64,000 bases of DNA from NCBI GenBank assembly GCA_021399435.1, contig JAJTUP010000001.1, forward strand, positions 2,728,001-2,792,000, in the 5' to 3' direction. Shown here piece after piece: positions 11,631-19,677 of this stretch. Source of the DNA: Diaporthe sp. PMI_573 (lineage: Eukaryota > Ascomycota > Sordariomycetes > Diaporthales > Diaporthaceae). Position 1 is the first letter of the stretch; every line of letters starts with the position of its first letter. The notes beneath the pieces were generated by a model. That model had not been told where the DNA came from. It saw only the letters and a program-made list of their open reading frames with translations, and searched no databases. The translations under genes were made by a program, and so were the position numbers.

Positions 11631-12078
11631 GTGTCCGTGTACCAAATGCAAATTCCTCTTTTTTGAAGCCCCAACGCCCACGAACCCTCGGTAGAGACCG
11701 GCCAAGAGACCCGGTGGATGCTCACACAAGACATCCAGGTCCCCGTAGAAACCCCACAGAAGCCCACAGGATCAAGCAGGAAACTCATCACCTGAAGTGA
11801 TGCTCCCAAGAGCGAAGAGCAGACACCGAATGTGCCTTTGAGTGTGTTGCGAAACACACGAGCCCACAGGTCAGGAACCAGCCCACAAGTCATGAATAAG
11901 CCCACAGGTATCGATGCCGACAACCCACAAAGCCCTCTGAAATGCCACGAGCCCTCGGAACCCACTTGAGCGGCAACACGCCTTACGACGCCGCCTTGTG
12001 CTTCTTGATACCCTTCGCCTTGTGCTTCTTGGCAGCTACGCTGCCGACCTTCGGCACTGCGGATGGACCAAGGTTCTC

Positions 12079-13829
12079 CTAGAATGTGATCTTCTTGCCC
12101 TGGAAGGCGGTGCCTCCACGGCCGCCACCACGGCCACCGCGGTCACCGAATCCACCGCGTCCACCACCACGTCCACCGAAGCCGCCACGTCCGCCGCGGT
12201 CACCGAAGCCACCACGGCCTCCACGGCCGCCTCCACGTCCGCCGAAGCCTCCACCTCCACGGCCGCCGCCGCCGCGGCCACCACCGCCGTTGTCTGGTCG
12301 GCCGCTGGCATAGTCCAGGCGGACTCCACGGCCGTCAAGGTCTGCACCCTGGAGCTGCTCGACCGCCTTCTTGGCGTCCTCAACGGAGTTGAAGGTGATG
12401 TAACCGAAACCCTTGAATCGTCCGGTCTCCCTAAAAAGGATTTAGTATAATGCAAGCATTGTGTTTGATAGAGGGCACAACTTACTGCTCGGTAGGCAGG
12501 CGAAGGCTCTTGATCTCAGCAATCTCAGAGAAGAAAGCCGAGACAGACTCCTCGTCCACGTTGAAGGACAGGTTACCAACGAAGAGGGTTTCACTCTCGG
12601 GGCTCAGCTCATCGTTGAACTTCTTGGCGCGGTCGCCGGCACGGGCAGCGGGATCGTTCTTGGGCTTTCCGCTAGAAATGTCGAGACGCATGTCGCGGCC
12701 GTCGAGGTAGGCACCGTGCTTCTCCTCCAGAGCAGCCTTGGCATTCTCAGCACTGTCGAAGTCGACGTAGCCGAAGCCCCGAGGGCGGCCATCCTCCCGG
12801 CTGGTGATGATGCGAGCGTTTGTGATACCCTTGCAGTTCTGGAACTCATTGTAGAGGAGGTCATCGTCGACCTTCCAGCTGAGGTTGCCAACGAAGAGGG
12901 TAGAGCCCTCCTCGGAGGCGTCCTCGGTCTTGGACTTCTTCGCTGCGCTCTCAGCAGCCTCCTCAGCCTTGCGCTTCTTGGCGGCGAATGGCGCCTCGGT
13001 CTCTCCAGCTGACTCGCTGTCGGAATCGGAGGAGTCGTCAGAGTCGTCAGAATCGTCAGAGTCGTCAGAATCTTCCTCGTCGGACTGTAAAATGAGATTA
13101 GCTCGGATCAAGGTGCATTGTCGTCGATTCCATCGACCTTGATAACTTACATCCTCAGCCTTCTTGGCTGCCTTTGCGGCGGCGGGCTTGGCTGCCTTCT
13201 CATCACTGTCGCTCTCGCTGTCATCAGAGTCGGAGGAATCGCTGTCCTCGTCAGACTGCGGGTACAGTGGTTAGCCGACAGTCACCATACGAGGTTCGTC
13301 AACGGGTGCTACTCACGCTCTCGGCCTTCTTGGCGGCAGCAGGCTTCTCGTCATCAGAGGAGTCGGAAGAATCCGAAGAATCGGACGACTCCTCAGCAGC
13401 AGCGGCCTTCTTAGCAGCGGGGGCAGCGGCCTTGGCCTTGGCCTTGGCAGGCGCCTTCTTGTCGCTGTCGTCACTGTCATCCTCCGACGAGTCGGAATCG
13501 TCCGAGGGCTCTGCGGCCTTGGCCTTGCCGTTCACTTTGCCGTTGACCTTGCCGTTGGCCTTGGGCGCAGGCTTCTTCTTTTCAGACTCGGACTCGGAGG
13601 AATCAGAGTCAGATGAGGAAGCAGACTCGTCAGACTCGGAGCTGGAGGACTCAGAAGAAGACTCCTGCTTCTTGGACTTCTTAGAAGAGGACTTCTTGGC
13701 AATCTCTTGAGCTGCGGCCTTGGACTTGGCCTTGGGGGTTGAAGTAGACTTGGTGACAGCAGCAGCCTTGACGGCCGAAGGCTTCTCAGCCTTGGTCTTG
13801 CTGGACTTTGCCTCCTTGACCTTGCCCAT
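12079..13829 (-). CDS. NSR1: Nucleolin-like nucleolar RNA-binding protein (Nsr1/Gar2 type)
   Basis: This is a nucleolar protein needed for pre-rRNA processing and 40S production in yeast (Nsr1) and fission yeast (Gar2). Four exons are predicted on the minus strand: 13829-13317, 13255-13151, 13084-12486 and 12430-12079. The donors are GTGAGT, GTAAGT and GTAAGT. The product is 522 residues. Residues 1-265 are Lys/Ala blocks alternating with Ser/Asp/Glu runs (casein-kinase-2-like). RRM1 spans about 267-343, with RNP2 LFVGNL and RNP1 RGFGYVDF. RRM2 spans about 371-445, with LFVGNL and KGFGYITF. An RGG/FGG tail covers about 450-515 and ends AFQGKKITF. The third intron interrupts RRM2 and the join restores its RNP1, which confirms it. 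The first two introns are both phase 0. Confidence 0.93.
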
Positions 13830-14410
13830 GATGAATGGAGTTGTTTGAGATGTTTTGGGGATAAGATTGGGGAGGAAATAGAAGAAAGAATGAGGAAATG
13901 ATCACGGTGAAAATTTCCAACGGCAGATGGGTGGGAGTAAGAAAGAGCTTGGGGACAAGGCTCGAGTTGAAGTTGCGACGGGGGTTTATTAAGTCGGGTG
14001 GCAGGACCCTTGGGGGAACAGGAAAACTTCAATTGCGGCAGAATCGAAAAATTCTGGCGGCGAAGAGCTAGTGTGGGTCCGTTGACTCCACTCTGATACG
14101 CCTCGCGGCAGGCTGCGATATGGACGAGATAGAGGCAGAGAGTACCTAGGTACGTACCTCTCCGTGCACGGTCCATGCAGGACTTTGGGGGGGGGGGAGA
14201 GAGAGATGGCCCGGGTGGGCTTGCGCCATAGGACTGCTGCAGCGAGCTTCCGGCCGGCTGGCATAATTGGATATCGAAACAAGTCCATTCGTCGTCAACT
14301 GTCGCGCGAGGGAGTACCGACGCATCGCCCTCCGCCCTCCGCCCTCCCAACAACGCATCCATCCAGCACCTAGTCGATTGCACCCCCGCCTACTTCCACA
14401 GTAACCCGCA
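13830..14410. promoter_or_regulatory. Divergent promoter region, NSR1-like and complex I subunit genes
   Basis: This 581-bp region separates two start codons facing apart. At about 13908-13917 it contains TGAAAATTTC, which resembles the RRPE element (core AAAATTT) of yeast ribosome-biogenesis promoters and lies about 85 bp upstream of the NSR1-like start. It also holds an 11-G run at 14187-14197 followed by a short GA run. The regulatory reading is inference from yeast. Confidence 0.35.
14187..14206. repeat. Poly-G / GA microsatellite
   Basis: Eleven consecutive G residues are followed by a short GA run in the divergent promoter. Such runs are prone to sequencing and length error. Confidence 0.7.
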
Positions 14411-14864
14411 ATGCCGACCCCCGAGTCCGAGGCTTTCCTGGCCAAGAAGCCGACCGTGCCACCAACCTTCGAAGGCGTCGACTACGATGACAACAAGCGC
14501 CTCAAGCAGGCCCAGGACGCCATTATCCGGGAGCAATGGGTGCAGGTCATGATGGGACGGCTCGTCCGGGAGGAGCTGAGCAAGTGCTACTACCGGGAGG
14601 GCGTCAACCACCTGGAGAAGTGCGGCGCTTTGCGAGGTCAGTGTTACAGCCACCCATGCCCAGAAGGCGGTGCCTTGAGGTTCCAAGCAGGGAGCGCATA
14701 CGATGAGGACACTTCAAAAAGGAGTGGCTGCGAGGTGCATTGGATTCCGCAGGGCAGTAACCAGCTGACAATCTACAACAGAGCGGTATATGCAGTTGCT
14801 CGAGAAGCATAGAGTTCGGGGTTACCTGTTCCAGCAACAAAACCAGCAGGCAAAGAACGCATGA
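14411..14864 (+). CDS. NADH:ubiquinone oxidoreductase 12-kDa subunit (PDSW/NDUFB10 family)
   Basis: This is a supernumerary subunit of mitochondrial complex I in the distal membrane arm. The exons are 14411-14636 and 14782-14864. The 145-bp intron (GTCAGT donor, AACAG acceptor) joins CGALR to ERYMQLLEKHRVRGYLFQQQ in phase 1. The product is 102 residues, normal for the fungal 12-kDa subunit. The N-terminus reads MPTPESEAFLAKKPTVPPTF, and the centre QWVQVMMGRLVREELSKCYY carries the first conserved cysteine, with a second in NHLEKCG. There is no cleavable presequence, as expected for this subunit. Without splicing the frame would run into unrelated sequence from residue 76 on, so the intron is well supported. 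Confidence 0.88.
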
Positions 14865-15321
14865 GAGGATACAGCCTGCCGGGCATCTTCAGAGTCATCC
14901 ACAAGTGGTTCTCGCCGCAATTGGCCCAGATAAATGGATATCGGGAGAATCCCTTGGGTTCATCAGGCGGGAGACGACGGCTGGTCTACGGAACTGTGCA
15001 TGCAATTGGAGCCCCAGGCCCTTGCAACCTGTGTATCTAGACAGTGATTTGAAGACAGGAGAAGCCCTTCACCAATCAAAAATTCCAAGTATATTCCAAA
15101 AACATGGCAAAGCTATAGACTATAGAGTGAAAACGTTGCGTTCCCAAATGATGTTGTCCGTGATGTGCACCTTCACTAGACTATCCGTGCATTCACTCTA
15201 AGGCCCTGCCAGTCGCAAGGCGCCCTGCCTGCCGAGAAATTTTTGGAGCTTGAACTTCAGTACCACGACCACGAGCCTGTGAACAACTTCAACACTCCCA
15301 GCTCCACCACAAGCCGACACA
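14865..15321. other. Intergenic, tandem genes
   Basis: This stretch of about 460 bp holds the 3' flank of the complex I subunit and the promoter of the mL54 gene. I see no further gene. Confidence 0.5.
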
Positions 15322-16019
15322 ATGATCTGCAGAAGCTGTTTACAAAGGGCAACGGCCCTCGGCCAACGCTCATTAATACAGAGAGCGCCAATCCGGAGGA
15401 CCTTCAGCGCGATATCGTCGAGGCAATCTGCCGCCGCCGCAGCAGCAGCTCCTGCCCCTGCTGAAGGTAACGCAACGACAACGCCGGAGGAAGCCGTGTC
15501 GCGGTCATCATGCCCTCCTGGCACGGTCCTCAACGGCCTTAATTACTTCAAAGGAAAGACGGACCCTGTGGCGCTGCCGGATAACGAGTACCCGGAGTGG
15601 CTGTGGTCATGCCTGGACGTAACGAAAGCTTCAGCGGCGGAGGAGGATGCGGACGCGGGTGATGAGTTCTGTACGTTCCCACACCACATTCTTCCACTGG
15701 CGCCTCGGTTAGATTTAGCAACAAGTGAGATCATTGTGCTGACTGCCAACTCTCCAAAACAGCGAAATCCAAGAAGCAGCGCCGGATAGCAGCCAAGCGG
15801 CAGCGTGAGTTGGAGGCCAAGATACTGGCGACCGGCAACCTCGAGGCGTTGGCGCCCAAGATACCCCTACAGCAGCAATCGATCAACCTGCCGGGCAAGT
15901 CAGATGGCGACTTGAGCGACGCGATCATGGCGGTGGAGAAGCGGGAGGAGCTGAGGAAGGCCATGAGGAAGGAGAGGAAGGCCAAGATCAAGGAGAGCAA
16001 CTATCTCAAGTCCATGTAA
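15322..16019 (+). CDS. MRPL37: Mitochondrial large ribosomal subunit protein mL54 (MRPL37)
   Basis: This is a protein of the mitochondrial 54S/39S ribosomal subunit. The exons are 15322-15670 and 15763-16019. The 92-bp intron (GTACGT donor, AACAG acceptor) joins DEFC-type sequence as DEF-S-KSKKQRR in phase 1. The product is 201 residues. The N-terminus (about 1-40) is Arg/Ser/Ala-rich and acid-free, as in a matrix presequence. The core has the family pattern SSCPPGTVLNGLNYFKGK, then LPDNEYPEWLWSCLD, and a lysine-rich helix KSKKQRRIAAKRQRELEAK. It ends KESNYLKSM. Unspliced reading would lose the basic helix. Confidence 0.9.
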
Positions 16020-16568
16020 GCAGTGGTTCGGGAGAACACCATGCCATTTTTACATGGTGATCGGAGCATGCTGTGTCATTGTGCTCCAGAGCGCACCAGG
16101 CAGGTGTTGGTTGATGTGTGGCATTATGTCTATATGTACATTATCCGGGAGTCTGGCTTGGGAATGCGGACTTTCGAGGCATTTCCTGCCACATGGTAAT
16201 GTATTCACTGCATACCATGTTAAAGAAACATGTTCGAGTCATCAAAATGGTCTCTAGAGACTTATGATAGGTTCTGCTCTCGCTCCTGCTGGTGACGTTC
16301 CACGCGCCAACTTAAACTATCGGCACTGGTTGTTCACACAAGTGAGAGCGCTTAGCAGTCTTGGTGATAATTCACTTGCTAGACTGAAGCCCCTTCGACC
16401 TCCAAGGGCCTCAGAAACACTGAGTGACCGCTGCTCATGCTGGCCTCCCACTTTATCCTCTCCTTAGCAGGAGCGATATTATTCAAGGACTGACAATGCT
16501 AGCCATCATCGGGGGGAATCAGGTTCTAATCTCAGCCCCAATACATCGTAGCCACTTCGACGTGCTGC
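16020..16568. other. Intergenic between convergent genes
   Basis: This 549-bp gap is the shared 3' flank of the mL54 and TAF7 genes. Nothing in it looks coding and no RNA gene is visible. Confidence 0.5.
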
Positions 16569-18311
16569 TCATTCATCCTGATCCTCATCCTCTGGTGGTA
16601 CTTCCCCTATTGAAGCGAGTTTCAACTGCCGGTCTTCCTTGTGACCTTTGATCCTGCCTTCTATTCGTCTCCTCAGCAATGGGTTGGTCTTGGTGGCCAG
16701 CTCGGCTTGTAATGCCTTGATCTGCCTTTCGATGTCTCTAACATCCTCGCGCACACCTCTGACTTGCTCCCTTCGCTCCTTCTCCTCCTCATTCGCATCG
16801 TCGTCTGAGTCATCATCGTCATCATCATAGTCTTCGCCGCTGTCTCCTTCGACTGAGGCTTTGTCCCCATTCTGCAGTTCTGCAGCCTCGGCACCAGCGG
16901 CTGGTGTCTCAGGAGCGAAGGCTGCTGGGGTAGCGCCTTCCTGAGTGGGTGTCTCTGCCATCTCCGAGCCCAGGTCATTGAGTTCGGCCTCAAGCTGAGC
17001 CTCGATGTCTGCATCGATCATGTCCATATTGTTCGCACCCATGTCCCAACCATCGTCGATCTCGCCCTCTGCGTCTTCGTCCCCTTCGGCATCTTGGTCC
17101 ATATCCGGCGTGCCCGCCTGCATAGTATCCCGCCGTTCATCGATCCATTCGTACCTTGTGCTCACAGCGTTCTTATCTGCCTGAAGGAGCCTCTGTACCT
17201 CTTGTTCCTTGTTGAGAATCTCGCTTTTGTGCAAGCGCTTGCGGAACCTGCGATGAACAGCGTCGTGCATTGGTGGTGTCAAGCCGTGCGGCCACCTGTG
17301 CCCGTCGAAGACGACCTTGGGAAGTTCTGCTGTGCGTGCCGAGGCCTCGTCATCCACTTTAGCAAAAACCAGTAGCATCTGAGAGATATCTGCAGACTTG
17401 ACCATGAGTTTCTTGTCCCAGGTCTTCATTCCCTCTGTGATCGTCGGCATATCGACGAGTACAGCTGCATACATGCGTCCTTGGACTATCACAAGCGCCC
17501 TCCGCTCATTGAGCCACCTCAATTTGAAGTCCATGCCCCCCGAAGGGAATTTCTTGTTGTCTAGGCACGAGTTGATATAGTCGCACTCAGCGCCTTCCAT
17601 CATGCGCAACACGATTTGTTCCTCGATAAAGGGATCATCCTCGACGTCTTCCATCTCCGAGTCGTAACCCGAGCCATTTTCACGGTAGAAAGTCGACTTG
17701 TGAGAATCCTTGATAGCGATCCTGAATGACGAATTTCTCCGGGCGCTTGGGGCTTCGGGGCCGGACTTCAACTTGATGGTTCTCATCTTCTTCTTCGCAG
17801 GCTCCTGGGCATTTCTGTTCGGCCGGGCCTCATCTCCACTATCGGCATCGGCCTTAGCGCGCTTCTTCGCCGTGGGTTTCGACGTCCGCCCTGCCTTGGT
17901 CATAGTCAAGGGGGCTGGTGCCTCGCCGGCCGAGGGAGCGGCGGGCAGAGCAGTCCTGTTGGTTGGGAGGGGCTTTCTAGATACTGGCGGCGTCTCGGAA
18001 ATCGGTGTGGACGGTTGGCTCTTGCTGAAAGACAGCCTGATCTTGTGTGTCTTGCCCTCTGTGGGTGTCGGTGGAACCGCGGGTGGTGGCATGATAGCTG
18101 CGTCTGTGGAGGATGGCAAAGCGGGCGAGTCGGCAGGAGCCAAAGCACTTGGCCATGGTTGTGCTCGAGACAGGTCAGGCGACATCTGATCTGGTGTTGT
18201 GACCATAGGTTGCGAAGAGGCGGCAGCGCTTGATGGATTGGCTGACCCCGGACCGCTGCTAGACATGGACGGGTTCCGGCTGATCTTCAGCTTGAGCTTC
18301 TTTCTCTCCAT
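16569..18311 (-). CDS. TAF7: TFIID subunit 7 (TAF7/TAFII55)
   Basis: This is a subunit of general transcription factor TFIID that contacts TAF1 and gates its activity. It is a single exon of 580 residues. Residues 1-220 are disordered and basic with Pro/Ser/Ala stretches. The TAFII55 N-terminal domain lies at about 226-355. Its hallmark segments are FIEEQIVLRM, then FKLRWLNERRALVIVQGRMY, then AAVLVDMPTITEGMKTWDKK, then SQMLLVFAKVDDE. Residues 400-520 are acidic, including a long Asp run. Residues 525-570 form a predicted coiled coil (RDIERQIKALQAELATKTNP). The start at 18311 gives MERKKLKLKI, a lysine-rich beginning commonly seen in fungal TAF7. A TAF3-like gene is divergently arranged 709 bp away. 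Confidence 0.92.
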   Translation of the reverse strand: MERKKLKLKISRNPSMSSSGPGSANPSSAAASSQPMVTTPDQMSPDLSRAQPWPSALAPADSPALPSSTDAAIMPPPAVPPTPTEGKTHKIRLSFSKSQPSTPISETPPVSRKPLPTNRTALPAAPSAGEAPAPLTMTKAGRTSKPTAKKRAKADADSGDEARPNRNAQEPAKKKMRTIKLKSGPEAPSARRNSSFRIAIKDSHKSTFYRENGSGYDSEMEDVEDDPFIEEQIVLRMMEGAECDYINSCLDNKKFPSGGMDFKLRWLNERRALVIVQGRMYAAVLVDMPTITEGMKTWDKKLMVKSADISQMLLVFAKVDDEASARTAELPKVVFDGHRWPHGLTPPMHDAVHRRFRKRLHKSEILNKEQEVQRLLQADKNAVSTRYEWIDERRDTMQAGTPDMDQDAEGDEDAEGEIDDGWDMGANNMDMIDADIEAQLEAELNDLGSEMAETPTQEGATPAAFAPETPAAGAEAAELQNGDKASVEGDSGEDYDDDDDDSDDDANEEEKERREQVRGVREDVRDIERQIKALQAELATKTNPLLRRRIEGRIKGHKEDRQLKLASIGEVPPEDEDQDE

Positions 18312-19020
18312 TTTGTGTCTATTGCGAAGCCAAATAAGTATGTGCTAAGTGCTGACAGGTGCGGTGCAAGTGGACGTCGTCAAACGTTGTGACGACTGGT
18401 GACTTGCGCGGTGTTGTGCTAGCTACTGTAGTCGCAAGCTCAGCGAAATCCGAACGTGTTAGGGAAGGGCTAGGTCGATGGGCGAGTAGCGTAGATCATA
18501 TTGCAATGGATTCTCGGCTTGTCTGGCACGCAATTCGACTCTCGCGAAGAAGAAAAGGCGACAACAAAGAGGGCTGGGGGTGAGGGTGACGAGCATCGAT
18601 TTGCTGCTGCAGGAGACAAAAGGGATTCCAGATGTGCACTTGCATAGCTCCTCCACCTTTACATCTGGGGTCAAATGGTACCCAGATTTTAAGGCGGTAT
18701 ATGGGCCGTGGTGGGGAAGCTCACACCGGCTGATCCCTGCAAGTCTGGGTACTTGAGAGGTAGCGCCGCACCCACCAGCTGCAGGTAGAGCAGGGAAGCT
18801 TCAAGGTCCGTTCTTTACCTCAGAGTGAATGTTTGCGCTCACCAATATCACTGCGCTCGTGGACCAAATTTCACTCTTTCCGACAGCACAGTTCAACAGA
18901 CTCGAAAACAACCATGCGCAAAGCGATAGCTCCTTAAGACCCGTCGAATACTCAAAATCTTTCTCTCAAAGCCGCTCGATAACCGCCAACGCGCTCTCGC
19001 TGTGGCCTCCTCCCAAGAAA
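18312..19020. promoter_or_regulatory. Divergent promoter region between TAF7 and the TAF3-like gene
   Basis: This 709-bp region lies between the two chosen start codons. The right 192 bp (18829-19020) is also open in the TAF3 frame, but its translation lacks domain character, so I treat it as leader. Two subunits of the same complex diverge from this region, which makes co-regulation plausible. Confidence 0.45.
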
Positions 19021-19677
19021 ATGACACCTCCGCAGGCCGTTTTCCACGCACTCCTGCGGCCTGCTATAGTCCAAGTTCTGCGTGCAACTGGCTTCCACTC
19101 CGCGAAGCCCGCAGTAATTGACAGCCTCACGGACCTCGCGGCCAGGTACCTCAACCTGCTGTGCGAGGAAACAGCACGCCACGCAAGTGACAACACCGGC
19201 GAATTCGACTACAACGGTGCTGCGGCGCCAACCATCGTGGATGTACGGCTTGCGCTGGAGAACGCTGGCGCATTCCTCCCCGAGCGCGACTTCGAGGACC
19301 AAGACTACACAGGGAAGGAGGACACCAGGGGTGTGGACGAATTCGCGGCGTGGGCGACAGGCCCAAAGAATGAAAACATCAGGAGGATCGCGCTGGACGG
19401 CAGTGAGGAGGGCGTCACAGACTACCTCAGCGCCTTGAAGACGAGACACAGCAAGACGGCCGACGACTCAAGATACGCTGGCACGCTACTAGGGAAGCCG
19501 CACGGCCAAGGTCTCGTCGTGGTCGAGGGCCACAACGAGATCGACAGTATCCGGAGCTGGGTTGAAAGGCAACGTGGGCCAATCAAGACCTCGCCCGACA
19601 CGGATACCGAGTCCAGACCTGCGTCGAGTGGGCTCAGTTCCATTGGTACGATGGATGGGGAAATGGACCTGTCATAG
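19021..19677 (+). CDS. TAF3: TFIID subunit 3-like protein with BTP (bromodomain-associated) histone fold
   Basis: This has a bromodomain-associated histone-fold domain as in TAF3/Taf47, which pairs with TAF10 inside TFIID. The fold starts immediately at MTPPQAVFHALLRPAIVQVL and runs to about residue 60 (DLAARYLNLLCEETARHA). The segment NGAAAPTIVDVRLALENAG is the third helix and C-terminal extension. Starting at 19021 gives 218 residues. An in-frame ATG at 18829 would add 64 residues without domain character. I prefer the internal start, which has A at -3 and begins at the fold. The tail (160-218) is Ser/Asp-rich. The frame stops at TAG (19675-19677), but 33 further codons stay open behind it; see findings. 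TAF8, which shares this fold, is the main alternative identity. Confidence 0.78.
   Translation: MTPPQAVFHALLRPAIVQVLRATGFHSAKPAVIDSLTDLAARYLNLLCEETARHASDNTGEFDYNGAAAPTIVDVRLALENAGAFLPERDFEDQDYTGKEDTRGVDEFAAWATGPKNENIRRIALDGSEEGVTDYLSALKTRHSKTADDSRYAGTLLGKPHGQGLVVVEGHNEIDSIRSWVERQRGPIKTSPDTDTESRPASSGLSSIGTMDGEMDLS

Larger units (their letters stand above)
10262..12078. other. Intergenic, 1.8 kb, head-to-tail flanks
   Basis: The left end is the promoter of the minus-strand unknown gene, and the right end is the 3' flank of the NSR1-like gene. Between them lie a CT tract (10293-10384), a decamer repeat (11603-11630) and, from 11.7 to 11.96 kb, recurring CCCACA and CCCTC words. No gene is supported. 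Confidence 0.5.

Noticed and set aside
11998..12450. 150-codon plus-strand frame rich in Thr and Ala
   Set aside because: It is the antisense of the RGG tail and RRM2 of the NSR1-like gene. The Gly-codon bias on the minus strand creates it, and it would cross a confirmed intron.
18829..19020. Longer N-terminus for the TAF3-like protein
   Set aside because: The 64 extra residues lack conserved character, and the histone fold begins exactly at the ATG at 19021, so the upstream part is better read as leader.
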